Below are positions 46,378-54,597 of a stretch of 64,000 bases of DNA, piece by piece (the first letter of the stretch is position 1; each line of letters starts with the position of its first letter). The notes under the pieces were generated by a model. The model made no database searches. It was not told the origin of the DNA and saw only the letters and a program-made list of their open reading frames with translations. Source of the DNA: an uncultured Paracoccaceae bacterium (GTDB taxonomy: Bacteria > Pseudomonadota > Alphaproteobacteria > Rhodobacterales > Rhodobacteraceae). The stretch is from NCBI GenBank assembly GCA_947493335.1, contig CANLQO010000001.1, positions 868,001 to 932,000 on the forward strand, written 5' to 3'. Both the position numbers and the translations under genes were made by a program.

Positions 46378-46884
46378 ATGGCCGACATCAAAGACCCCGA
46401 AAACACCATTATCATGACCCTGAAAGACGGCGACGTAACCATTCAGTTGCTGCCAGATGTGGCCCCCCAGCATGTGGAGCGGATGAAGGTGCTGGCGCGT
46501 GCAGGCAAATACGACAACGTGGCCTTTCACCGGGTGATCGACGGCTTCATGGCGCAGACGGGCGACGTGGAAAACGCGAACATGGAAAATAACTACAACC
46601 CTGGCCGGGCCGGTACTGGCGGCTCTGATCTGCCTGATCTGCCTGCCGAGTTCTCCAAGGTGCCTCATGCGCGGGGGTCGCTTGGCGCTGCGCGCTCTGC
46701 CAACCCGAACTCGGCCAACAGCCAGTTTTTCATCAACTTCAAAGACAACGATTTCCTCAATGGCCAATACACCGTCTATGGGCAGGTGATTTCAGGCATG
46801 GAACATGTCGACGCCATCGCCAAGGGCGAGCCGCCTGCCAACCCCGACCGCATGATCAGCGTCAAGGTGGCCGCAGATGTTTAA
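46378..46884 (+). CDS. ppiB: cytosolic cyclophilin-type peptidyl-prolyl isomerase
   Basis: A 168-residue cyclophilin starting [18 protein letters not shown], with AGGAG upstream. Conserved active-site parts are [19 protein letters not shown] near 53, [20 protein letters not shown] and [20 protein letters not shown] near 108. No signal peptide. Its stop overlaps the start of the next cyclophilin gene by eight bases. Confidence 0.95.
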   Translation: MADIKDPENTIIMTLKDGDVTIQLLPDVAPQHVERMKVLARAGKYDNVAFHRVIDGFMAQTGDVENANMENNYNPGRAGTGGSDLPDLPAEFSKVPHARGSLGAARSANPNSANSQFFINFKDNDFLNGQYTVYGQVISGMEHVDAIAKGEPPANPDRMISVKVAADV

Positions 46885-47422
46885 GTGGGCAGCAGCTTTC
46901 GCTCTGGTGGCGGGTGGCGCCAGTGCGTCGGGGCTTGAAGTTGACATCTCGGGCGAGGCCAACGGCACCATTGTCATCGACCTATTTGAAGATGTTGCAC
47001 CGCTTCACGTGGCCCAGATCACCGCGATTGCGGCGGATGGATCATACGATGGTGTTGTGTTCCACCGCGTCATTGATGGCTTTATGGCCCAGACCGGCGA
47101 TGTGCAGCATGGCAAATCGGACGGTGATTTGCGCCGTGCCGGGACCGGAGGCTCTGACCTGCCAGACATTCCGGCCGAGTTTTCGGACCTGAGCTTTGAA
47201 CGCGGTATCGTCGGCATGGCCCGGTCGCAAAACCCCAACTCGGCCAACAGTCAGTTCTTCATCATGTTTGAACCGGGCCTGTTCCTGAATGGCCAGTACA
47301 CCATCGTGGGCGAGGTGACCTCTGGGATGGAGATCGTGGACCAGATCAAGCGCGGCGAAGGCGGCAACGGGGCCGTTCTGGGCACGCCAGACATGATGTC
47401 AGCCGTCCGCGTCACCGAGTAA
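46877..47422 (+). CDS. periplasmic cyclophilin-type peptidyl-prolyl isomerase
   Basis: A 181-residue cyclophilin with a signal peptide ([19 protein letters not shown], cleavage near residue 18). The active-site text [20 protein letters not shown] and [20 protein letters not shown] resembles its upstream neighbour, so the pair probably arose by duplication, with one copy gaining export. It overlaps ppiB by eight bases. It assists folding of exported proteins, by inference. Confidence 0.93.
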   Translation: MFKWAAAFALVAGGASASGLEVDISGEANGTIVIDLFEDVAPLHVAQITAIAADGSYDGVVFHRVIDGFMAQTGDVQHGKSDGDLRRAGTGGSDLPDIPAEFSDLSFERGIVGMARSQNPNSANSQFFIMFEPGLFLNGQYTIVGEVTSGMEIVDQIKRGEGGNGAVLGTPDMMSAVRVTE

Positions 47423-47434
47423 AGAAAAACCGCA

Positions 47435-47462
47435 AGCCCCCTCACTTCTCCGCGAGGGGGCT
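47435..47462 (+). terminator. hairpin after the cyclophilin genes
   Basis: The stem AGCCCCCTC/GAGGGGGCT with a ten-base loop is 12 bp downstream of the second cyclophilin gene. The T tract is missing, so termination may be inefficient. Confidence 0.6.
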
Positions 47463-47515
47463 ATGCGAACCCAATATCAGGCGTCACGGTATCGGAAATA
47501 ATCCGGAGTGACCCG

Positions 47516-48481
47516 ATGCGTATGATCCCCCTGATAACAGCCGCCCTGATGTGGGTAACGCCTGCTCATGCAAGCCCCGATTTTTGGGTTCATGAATGGC
47601 CAAAGACGAATTTTGAACTGACTTCCGTTGAGAACTGGGTCGAAATCATGTCTGGCGGTCCGCCCAAAGACGGCATTCCTGCGTTAACCGCGCCTGACTT
47701 TATCAGTGTGATAGACGAAAACCGTCTGCAACCGCGCGAGCCGGTAATCACGCTTGAGATTGAGGGCGAGGTGCCGCGTGCCTATCCGATCCGCTATCTG
47801 ACCTGGCACGAAATTGTGAATGACACCGTCGGTGATCTGCCGGTGGCCGTCACTTTTTGCCCTTTGTGCAATTCCGGCATCACCTTTGACCGGCGGGTGC
47901 GAGGTCAAGTGTTGGAGTTTGGCGTCTCGGGCAAGCTGCGGTTTTCCGATATGGTCATGTATGACCGTCAGACCGAAAGCTGGTGGCAACAAGCCATCGG
48001 CGAGGGGATCGTGGGCGAAATGACAGGGGTCGAACTGGAGACCCTACCAAGCTGGATGGAAAGCTGGGATGCCTTTGTGGCCCGCAATCCTGATGGGTTG
48101 GTCATGCAGCAGCCGTCCTTTGGTCGCCGTTACGGTGCAAACCCCTACGTGCGCTACGACAGCTCTTTCCAACCGTTTTTGTATTCAGGCGAAATGCCAC
48201 CGCATGACATACCCGCCTTGGCGCGGGTGGTGCGTGTCGGCGATAAAGCATGGCCTTTGACGCGTTTGTCTGAAGAAGGCGAGGTCAGGGAAGCAGGACT
48301 CACGTTCACGTGGCGCGAGGGACAGGCCTCGGCTCTGGATAGTGAGCGCATCGCGGCGGGGAAGGAAGTTGGCAATGTGCGCGTTAGGGATGCCAATGGC
48401 GCGGATGTGGCACATGACGTCATGTTTGCCTTTGCCTTTCATGCCTTCTGGCCGGACGGCACCTGGATGTTGGCAAATTGA
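47516..48481 (+). CDS. exported DUF3179-family protein
   Basis: A 321-residue protein with a signal peptide (MRMIPLITAALMWVTPAHAS). The DUF3179 signature is clear: AYPIRYLTWHEIVNDTVGDL near 87, then VAVTFCPLCNSGITFDRRV near 110 with a CxxC pair, and FGVSGKLRFSDMVMYDRQT. The family's function is unknown; the CPLC motif suggests metal binding or redox activity. A repeat element lies 87 bp downstream. Confidence 0.9.
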   Translation: MRMIPLITAALMWVTPAHASPDFWVHEWPKTNFELTSVENWVEIMSGGPPKDGIPALTAPDFISVIDENRLQPREPVITLEIEGEVPRAYPIRYLTWHEIVNDTVGDLPVAVTFCPLCNSGITFDRRVRGQVLEFGVSGKLRFSDMVMYDRQTESWWQQAIGEGIVGEMTGVELETLPSWMESWDAFVARNPDGLVMQQPSFGRRYGANPYVRYDSSFQPFLYSGEMPPHDIPALARVVRVGDKAWPLTRLSEEGEVREAGLTFTWREGQASALDSERIAAGKEVGNVRVRDANGADVAHDVMFAFAFHAFWPDGTWMLAN

Positions 48482-48568
48482 GCGGACTTAGGTCCGCACG
48501 ACATGCTTGGCGCTGATCGGCGACCTGAGCCCGCCTGATCGGCGCTTGGTGGGTGTTTGAGGGCGGGA

Positions 48569-48600
48569 GCCTCCGGCGGAAGTATTTTTGACCAGAAGAA
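48569..48600. repeat. intergenic repeat GCCTCCGGCGG, copy 1
   Basis: GCCTCCGGCGG followed by a T-rich stretch and CAGAAGAA. A similar unit occurs at 63243-63274. Both lie at the 3' ends of genes. Similar elements are, as I recall, widespread in Rhodobacterales and may act as terminators. Confidence 0.5.
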
Positions 48601-48602
48601 GG

Positions 48603-50021
48603 TCAGGTGCCACAAAATGTGCGCGTGACGACTTCTTCGTCTGTTGGTGCCGCGGCGAAACGTGCACGGTCCGGTGTCAGTGTATCGTAGGGAGATGTGA
48701 CAGCTGCCAGCATCGCGTGGAAAGGTGCGAAGTCGCCTTTTATGCCGGCCTGGATTATCGCCTCGATCTGATGATTGCGCGGAATAATTTGCGGGTTGGC
48801 CTTTGCCATGACTGCGGCGAAGGCGGGCGCGCGGCGTGCCACCCATCTGCTGTGCCAAGCGGCGAAACGATCACGGTCAGCGAATTGTTCCTGGGCGGTG
48901 TCGCTCGCGAGGTTGGCGAAGGTATTAGTGAAATCGGAGCCACCTGCCGCCATCAGATCCAGCAGGTCCTCGATCAACGCGCGGTCATCAGGCACAGGAT
49001 CAGATATTCCGAGTTTCGCAGCAAAGACAGAAAGCCAAGTGGCGGCGTAAAGATCGGGGAAGGTGTTGACGCTTTGGGTGAAAATCTCGATCGCGGCGTC
49101 TCGGTCGGGCATCAGCGGGATCAGAGCGGTTGCAAGTTGGGCGCAATTCCACGCCGCAATCCCCGGCTGATTGCCAAAGGCGTAGCGGCCCATTTGGTCG
49201 ATGGAACTGAAGACCTTGCCCGGATGGTAGGCATCCATGAAAGCACAGGGGCCGTAGTCGATGGTCTCACCGGCGACGCTGCAATTGTCGGTGTTCATGA
49301 CGCCGTGGATAAACCCAAGGCCCATCCATCGCGCCACCAGATCGGCCTGCCGGGCCACCACTGCGCGCAGGAACGCATTTGGGCTGGTCGCGCCGGGGTC
49401 GTGTCGGGCAACCGTGTGGTCAAATAGTGCTTGCAAGGCGATCAGGTCACCACGCGACGCATGGACCTGAAAAGTGCCGACCCGGATATGGCTTTGGGCC
49501 ACACGGGTGAGGATCGCGCCGGGTAGTCGCGCCTCTCGGTAGACGTCCTCTCCGGTTGTGACGGCGGCCAGTGCGCGCGTTGTTGGCACACCCATGGCAT
49601 ACATCGCCTCTGACACGACATATTCCCGCAGGACCGGCCCCAGCCATGATCTTCCGTCGCCGCTGCGCGAATAGGGGGTGCGGCCTGATCCTTTCAACTG
49701 GATGTCGCGGCGGATGCCATCGGTTGCGATGACCTCACCCAAAAGGATAGCACGTCCATCGCCCAACTGTGGGTTCCATTGGCCGAATTGGTGCGCGGCA
49801 TAAAGTTGGGCGAGGGGCGCGCTTCCCGCCGCAGATGCATTGCCCGCAAACACGTCCAGCGCCTCTGCGCTTTCAAACCACTCCGGATCAATGCCCAGAA
49901 GTATGGCCAGATCAGTGTTCCGCGCGATCCAACCGGGCTGGGCGACAGGCGTCGGGGGGAGGGACGTGAACATCTGCGCGGGCAGTCGCGCAAAGCTGTT
50001 GTCGAAAGGGATCGCAGTCAC
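48603..50021 (-). CDS. selO: SelO/YdiU-family protein adenylyltransferase (pseudokinase fold)
   Basis: A 472-residue protein that AMPylates protein hydroxyls in characterised homologues, linked to redox homeostasis. Features: FARLPAQMFTSLPPTPVAQP at the start, DGRAILLGEVIATDGIRRDI near 98, then QLKGSGRTPYSRSGDGRSW and a nucleotide-binding region near GVMNTDNCSVAGETIDYGPC. Bacterial SelO lacks the C-terminal selenocysteine; here the end is VVTRTFCGT with a Cys in that region. It is the last gene of a five-gene operon. Confidence 0.95.
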   Translation of the reverse strand: MTAIPFDNSFARLPAQMFTSLPPTPVAQPGWIARNTDLAILLGIDPEWFESAEALDVFAGNASAAGSAPLAQLYAAHQFGQWNPQLGDGRAILLGEVIATDGIRRDIQLKGSGRTPYSRSGDGRSWLGPVLREYVVSEAMYAMGVPTTRALAAVTTGEDVYREARLPGAILTRVAQSHIRVGTFQVHASRGDLIALQALFDHTVARHDPGATSPNAFLRAVVARQADLVARWMGLGFIHGVMNTDNCSVAGETIDYGPCAFMDAYHPGKVFSSIDQMGRYAFGNQPGIAAWNCAQLATALIPLMPDRDAAIEIFTQSVNTFPDLYAATWLSVFAAKLGISDPVPDDRALIEDLLDLMAAGGSDFTNTFANLASDTAQEQFADRDRFAAWHSRWVARRAPAFAAVMAKANPQIIPRNHQIEAIIQAGIKGDFAPFHAMLAAVTSPYDTLTPDRARFAAAPTDEEVVTRTFCGT

Positions 50022-50467
50022 AGGCAGTCGGTCAGCAGGATGACCGTCTCTGATCCGGCAAAGCCGACCCGGCGACCAAAGCGGCTGGCCACATCATCGG
50101 CTTGCGAGGCGTGGGCGTGCAGTGCTTTCATGCCAGCCTCTCGCAAGGATACGGTGATGGCATGCACCACTTCTGTCCCAATGCCGCGCCGCCGCACCGA
50201 CGGGCGGATAAACACTTCGGTCAGCCAGCCGACCATGCCGCCCAGTGGCACCGACCAGCCGAAGGTGACCATGACATAGCCCAGCGGCGCGCGCTGTGGG
50301 CCGATCAGCCACACCGCGCCCAAGGGCGACCCTTGTAGCAGAGGATCGACCACAGTCGCACGGTGCGCGTCATCGTAGGGCAAGCCCGCTTCGGTGTGAT
50401 AGCGCGCCATAAGATCCAGCACGCGCGGAGCGTCCTGCGGATCAGCAAGGGTCAGCGCGGTGGTCAT
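50018..50467 (-). CDS. GNAT-family N-acetyltransferase
   Basis: A 149-residue acetyltransferase. Motif A, the acetyl-CoA pyrophosphate loop, is FIRPSVRRRGIGTEVVHAIT near 87. The fold continues with ALHAHASQADDVASRFGRRV near 117. The substrate is unknown. It overlaps selO and the nucleoside hydrolase gene by four bases each, so the three are tightly coupled. Confidence 0.88.
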   Translation of the reverse strand: MTTALTLADPQDAPRVLDLMARYHTEAGLPYDDAHRATVVDPLLQGSPLGAVWLIGPQRAPLGYVMVTFGWSVPLGGMVGWLTEVFIRPSVRRRGIGTEVVHAITVSLREAGMKALHAHASQADDVASRFGRRVGFAGSETVILLTDCL

Positions 50468-51405
50468 AGCCGGGCCAGCCGTTCCGCGAGCAAATCAAAA
50501 AAGCCGCCTGCATCCATATCCCCCATGAACATCGCGTTCGCCGGACGATCCGTCACACGCCACCAGTCGGCGACTGTCATGCCAAGGGTCAGTTCAGAAC
50601 CGGTTTCAATCTCGACATTGATGTGACGCCCGGAAAACAATTCAGGACGGATCAGATAGGCGATGACGCAGGGATCATGCAGCGGCGCGCCTTCGGAGCC
50701 ATATTTTTCCTTGTCGAACCGCTCGAAGAAGTCTGTCCAGGCCGCAACCATGTCGCCCACTTGTGTTCCCATCGCGCGAAAGGCATCGACCCGGGCGCGT
50801 GTCGTCAGGGCCTTGTGGGTGAGGTCCAGCGGCATGACGACGATTGGAACGCCAGATGCAAAGACGATCTTTGCGGCTTCGGGATCAACATAGATGTTGA
50901 ATTCGGCGGCAGGCGTGATGTTGCCGACCTCAAAATAGGCGCCACCCATCAGCACGATTTCCTGCACCTTTTCAACGATGTCGGGGGCGCGTTCAAAGGC
51001 GGATGCGATGTTGGTGAGGGGGCCGAGCGGGCACAGTGTGACCGTGCCGGATTGTTCTGCCCGCAGCGTGTCGATGATGAATTCTACGGCGTGTTGATCC
51101 TGCAGCGGCATTGTTGGGTCGGCCATCTGCGGGCCGTCCAGACCGGTCTTGCCATGTACATGCTCTGCTGTGACCAGTTTGCGCGTCAGTGGCGCGTCAC
51201 ACCCGGCAAAGACCTTTGTGCCTGTTTTGCCTGCCAGTTCACAGACGATCCGTGCATTCCGTTCTGTCAGGGGCAGGGGGACGTTGCCCGCCACCGCTGT
51301 TACGCCAAGCACTTCAATCTCTTCCGGAGACGCCAAGGCCAAAAGGATCGCCACCGCGTCGTCCTGACCGGGGTCGGTATCAATGATAATCTTGCGGGGT
51401 GCCAT
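50464..51405 (-). CDS. inosine-uridine preferring nucleoside hydrolase
   Basis: A 313-residue enzyme cleaving nucleosides to base and ribose. The Ca-binding N-terminal motif IIIDTDPGQDDAVAILLAL (Asp at ~10, 14 and 15) and the mid-protein VTLCPLGPLTNIASAFERAP and EIVLMGGAYFEVGNITPAAE are typical; the final DPCVIAYLIRPELF carries another metal Asp. No signal peptide. It is the third gene of the operon, 58 bp after the small protein gene. Confidence 0.93.
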   Translation of the reverse strand: MAPRKIIIDTDPGQDDAVAILLALASPEEIEVLGVTAVAGNVPLPLTERNARIVCELAGKTGTKVFAGCDAPLTRKLVTAEHVHGKTGLDGPQMADPTMPLQDQHAVEFIIDTLRAEQSGTVTLCPLGPLTNIASAFERAPDIVEKVQEIVLMGGAYFEVGNITPAAEFNIYVDPEAAKIVFASGVPIVVMPLDLTHKALTTRARVDAFRAMGTQVGDMVAAWTDFFERFDKEKYGSEGAPLHDPCVIAYLIRPELFSGRHINVEIETGSELTLGMTVADWWRVTDRPANAMFMGDMDAGGFFDLLAERLARL

Positions 51406-51463
51406 CTATGTTCCTTGTCCTTCGCCGCGCAGTGTGTCGTCTGCGGGCGTCGGGGGCAAGGGG

Positions 51464-51673
51464 TCAGACCCGGCCGTGCTGCAGCAATCTTTCGTGAAGC
51501 GGTACTTGCGCCGGATGGTCCTGTTCCAACGCAAAGATATAGGCCTGGGTCAGGAAAAAGCAGGCCGCATCAATATCATTCACTTGATCGGCGGCCATTG
51601 TATAAAGTCCGACAAGGGCCCAGTCATCTCCGGCGTCATGCGCGGCAAGCAGTTTATCGTCCAGTGACGACAT
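51464..51673 (-). CDS. small protein of unknown function
   Basis: A 69-residue helical protein (MSSLDDKLLAAHDAGDDWAL, then ACFFLTQAYIFALEQDHPAQ) with a possible TPR-like helical hairpin. Its ATG shares one base with the stop of the Rieske oxygenase gene (TAATG), implying coupling. I do not recognise a family; it could be a partner of the oxygenase. Confidence 0.75.
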   Translation of the reverse strand: MSSLDDKLLAAHDAGDDWALVGLYTMAADQVNDIDAACFFLTQAYIFALEQDHPAQVPLHERLLQHGRV

Positions 51674-52830
51674 TACCCGGCCTTGGCGCGATATGCCTCA
51701 AGCTGGCTGGCGACCCAATCGTGGAAAGTGTGGGTTGGTCCGTCCATTGCGGGGCTGAAACGCCCACCGTCAAAACCCGGGGCACGTCGGCCTTTTTGCA
51801 TGCCCTCAACAACAAAGATGTCCTCCTCAAACACGGTTTTCCATTGCGCCGCGTTCTTGTGACGCATGTCGTCGCTCACGTGTTCTTGCGCATAGAACAG
51901 ATGCACATGTTCGGTCGTGCTGCTCAGGCTGTTGGGTTGCAGGATGATCGCAAAGGTATGATCACGCTGCGCGCCCAACAGGACATTCGGGTAGACAGTG
52001 ATATATTCCGCCCCTTCATTCCATTTGTCGGAAAGATCAGAGAAGTCAGGAAAAACAACGCCCTCTGGCCCCTTTAGCTGGCGATAGACAAGCGTGCCCT
52101 GACCGGAATAATGCCCCTTTTCATCAATGTGGTAGTGATCCTCGAGACGGGAATAGCTGTTCAACCCCGGATGGATCCACGGCAAGTGATAGCTTTCGCA
52201 ATAGTTCTCGACCGCAAGCTTCCAATTCGTCTCAACCTCAAGGTCAAAGCTGCTTTCGGGCCCACCTGCAAACATGGGTTGATCAAATTCGGACCAGCGC
52301 GAGATGAGATCGGCATGGATGTCTTCGAATGGTGCGGCGTCACCATCGATGTTCACAAAGACGGTGTTGAACCAGATGTGGCTGCGCACTTCGATCAGGC
52401 CCAGATCGTCTTTGACGATGGCGTCATGCGTGTTGTGGCCCGGGCCGCCGACATGGGGGGTGCTGACAAGTTTTCCTGCCGTCGAATAGCACCATGAATG
52501 ATAGGGGCAGCGAATGGCCCCTTCGATCTTGCGCGGCTCTGAAACAAGGATCATGCCGCGGTGGCGGCAGATGTTCTGAAACACGCGAACCTGACCAGAT
52601 TTGTCGCGGATCAGCAAAAGCGGAATGCCCAGAAACTCAATGGGTTTGGCATCGCCATTCTCGGGCACATCAGAGGTCACGGCGAGCCCGGCCCAATTCG
52701 CAAAGAGCACGGCGTGCTTTTCTTCTTCAAAAACAGCTGGATCAACGTAATGCGCGTTCGGCAAGCCTTGGGCGTTTTCGACATCGCGACGGACAACAGA
52801 GAGGTCGGACTGAGGCAGGTCTTTGGCCAT
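51673..52830 (-). CDS. Rieske-type aromatic ring-hydroxylating or demethylating oxygenase, alpha subunit
   Basis: A 385-residue non-haem iron oxygenase. The Rieske [2Fe-2S] motif is CRHRG and CPYHSWCY spaced by 17 residues; the catalytic iron motif ENYCESYHLPWIH gives two His, with a downstream Asp ligand. The family includes oxygenases of betaine, carnitine and aromatic compounds; the substrate cannot be assigned. No reductase gene is nearby. It is the first gene of the operon with the small protein, nucleoside hydrolase, GNAT and selO. Confidence 0.88.
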   Translation of the reverse strand: MAKDLPQSDLSVVRRDVENAQGLPNAHYVDPAVFEEEKHAVLFANWAGLAVTSDVPENGDAKPIEFLGIPLLLIRDKSGQVRVFQNICRHRGMILVSEPRKIEGAIRCPYHSWCYSTAGKLVSTPHVGGPGHNTHDAIVKDDLGLIEVRSHIWFNTVFVNIDGDAAPFEDIHADLISRWSEFDQPMFAGGPESSFDLEVETNWKLAVENYCESYHLPWIHPGLNSYSRLEDHYHIDEKGHYSGQGTLVYRQLKGPEGVVFPDFSDLSDKWNEGAEYITVYPNVLLGAQRDHTFAIILQPNSLSSTTEHVHLFYAQEHVSDDMRHKNAAQWKTVFEEDIFVVEGMQKGRRAPGFDGGRFSPAMDGPTHTFHDWVASQLEAYRAKAG

Positions 52831-53162
52831 TTCACGGGTCCCTTGATGAGCCTTGGTTTGGAATCAAACTAGCAGATTGCCGAGGTGCGGCGATGTTTTG
52901 TTGGCGACTTGGACTTTCATCACAGCGACCTTCTGCGCGGGGATTGGCCCAAGCGGCGCTTCCGCGTCGGTCATGATTTGCCGATCCACAGATGTGTCTA
53001 ACCGTCCGGCGTCGAGACGCCGAACGCAGGGCCATGATCTGGCATCAGCCTGCCGGTTTTTGGCGATTTCGGCAGCGGTTCTGGTGATGGTTTGGGGCAA
53101 CGCACATGTTCCGCTCAGCACCGACATAACGTCCGGTGCGATGTCCAAAGGAGAAATCCAAT
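52831..53162. other. intergenic region without a convincing gene
   Basis: This 332-bp stretch separates the divergent Rieske oxygenase and EF-hand genes. Some frames are open across it, but none shows a start signal or a recognisable protein. It should hold promoters for both directions. I see no clear -35/-10 pair, repeat or RNA structure. Confidence 0.6.
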
Positions 53163-53411
53163 ATGACTGCCAAGACAATCCTGACCCTCCCCGTAGCCCT
53201 TGTTTTCATGGCCGGAAGCGCCATGGCGCAGGATGCGGCGATCGATGTGAATGCCGACGGTATGTACAGTTTCCCAGAGCTTCAGGCGGCCATGCCCGAC
53301 ATGACCGAGGAAGACTTCACAGCGATTGATGTCTCAGGCGATGGCCTGCTTGACGTGGATGAAATCGCCGCCGCAACAGAAGCAGGCATTCTGCCTGCCA
53401 TGGACGGCTGA
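53163..53411 (+). CDS. exported EF-hand protein
   Basis: An 82-residue protein with a signal peptide (MTAKTILTLPVALVFMAGSAMA) and GGAG upstream of the ATG. Two consecutive 12-residue EF-hand loops are visible: DVNADGMYSFPE and DVSGDGLLDVDE, each with acidic residues at positions 1, 5 and 12. It probably binds calcium in the periplasm. The role is unknown. Another small EF-hand gene follows 246 bp downstream. Confidence 0.85.
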   Translation: MTAKTILTLPVALVFMAGSAMAQDAAIDVNADGMYSFPELQAAMPDMTEEDFTAIDVSGDGLLDVDEIAAATEAGILPAMDG

Positions 53412-53657
53412 TCGGGCCTATGTAGCTGATCGGCCCAGGCCCTTTGCGTGTCGCCCCAATCGCACGCTTGGGGCCGTCAACAAGCCAACTGCCCGGGGCC
53501 TCCCACCGGGCAGTTGTGCAGCACTTTCGGCACAGTATCGCCGACCGGATTGCGCCACGCGACGGAAGCCCGTCTGCGGGGCGTTTGACGTCTCGTACAC
53601 CAGCGTAAACCGTGCAGCCGTTTCCCAACACATCTACAATAAGGAAAAGGAATAATT

Positions 53658-53885
53658 ATGACTTATCAAGCCATTACCCCGATCATTTCCGCCGTAGCAA
53701 TCTTGGGACTGTCCGCCTGTGATGGGCCGGGTTATGTCACTGGTGATGGGATGTCGTTTGTCGAGGCGCACCGTCTGGACAACGATCTGGACGCCTTTGA
53801 ATTTGCACAAGCTGACACCAACGGCGACTTTGCCCTGTCACAGGCAGAATTCGACGCAATTGACAGCGACGATCTGAAGGATTGA
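53658..53885 (+). CDS. small EF-hand-like lipoprotein
   Basis: A 75-residue protein with a likely lipobox LSAC, Cys21 (ISAVAILGLSACDG), so probably lipid-anchored. One EF-hand loop, DTNGDFALSQAE, retains the key acidic residues although Gly6 is Phe. AAGGAAAAGGA lies upstream. It ends with DAIDSDDLKD. Probably a distant relative of the preceding EF-hand gene. Confidence 0.78.
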   Translation: MTYQAITPIISAVAILGLSACDGPGYVTGDGMSFVEAHRLDNDLDAFEFAQADTNGDFALSQAEFDAIDSDDLKD

Positions 53886-53902
53886 TCCGGCGGGATCCCT
53901 GA

Positions 53903-54466
53903 CTAGCTGGCGCCGCGGGACAAAGCCGCGACGCCGGTGCGTGCGACTTCTTGCAAGCCAAGCGGGCGCATCAGATCAGCGAATGCGTCGATCTTCTCGG
54001 GCGTGCCTGTGATCTCAAAGATGAACGATTCCAAGGTGCTATCCACCACATTCGCGCGGAAAATGTCGGCGAGACGAATGGCTTCGATGCGATGATCACC
54101 TTTGCCGGCAACTTTGAAAAGCGCCAGTTCCCGTTCAACCGAGGCACCCTCAACCGTGAGGTCGTGCACTTCGTGTACCGGCACGATCCGGCCGAGTTGC
54201 GCCTTGATCTGGGTGATGACTTGCGGCGTGCCAGAGGTGACGATGGTGATGCGGGACAGATGACCTGTGTGATCGATCTCGGCCACGGTCAGGCTTTCGA
54301 TGTTATAGCCACGGCCCGAGAATAACCCGATGACCCTTGCTAGAACCCCCGGTTCGTTTTCGACGATGACCGCGAGAGTGTGACGCTCAACCTCGTCCCC
54401 GAAGGTGGAGCGGAGGTCATAGGCGGAGTGGCTGGTAGAGCCTTTTTTGATCTTGAGCGGTGACAT
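53903..54466 (-). CDS. ilvH: acetolactate synthase regulatory (small) subunit
   Basis: A 187-residue ACT-domain protein that confers valine feedback on IlvB. ACT domain: VERHTLAVIVENEPGVLARV, followed by GLFSGRGYNIESLTVAE near 50, and the C-terminal NVVDSTLESFIFEITGTPEK. It lies 131 bp downstream of ilvB rather than abutting, and three TTGTGCAT iterons sit in that gap, so it may have its own promoter. AAAGGG precedes the ATG. Confidence 0.96.
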   Translation of the reverse strand: MSPLKIKKGSTSHSAYDLRSTFGDEVERHTLAVIVENEPGVLARVIGLFSGRGYNIESLTVAEIDHTGHLSRITIVTSGTPQVITQIKAQLGRIVPVHEVHDLTVEGASVERELALFKVAGKGDHRIEAIRLADIFRANVVDSTLESFIFEITGTPEKIDAFADLMRPLGLQEVARTGVAALSRGAS

Positions 54467-54499
54467 TTATTTCGTCCCTTTATTTTGTCTCAAACGGGT

Positions 54500-54529
54500 A
54501 TGCACAAGTGATGCACAACCCATGCACAA
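54500..54529 (-). repeat. three perfect 11-bp iterons upstream of ilvH
   Basis: On the minus strand TTGTGCAT occurs three times at exactly 11-bp spacing (plus-strand ATGCACAA at 54500, 54511 and 54522). A fourth partial copy lies at 54535. The array ends 33 bp before the ilvH start codon. The same unit, period and orientation occur upstream of fabD (18916-18945). A tandem binding site for a shared regulator is inferred. Confidence 0.65.
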
Positions 54530-54597
54530 TCCGTATGCATCGAAGTCCTAACCCGCGTTAACCGTGCGGTGCGCGCCCGGATTAACGCAGCCTTCAT

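Noticed and set aside
52864-53178. A 104-codon minus-strand frame in the gap before the EF-hand gene
   Set aside because: No start signal and no recognisable protein; it also overlaps the start of the well-supported EF-hand gene.
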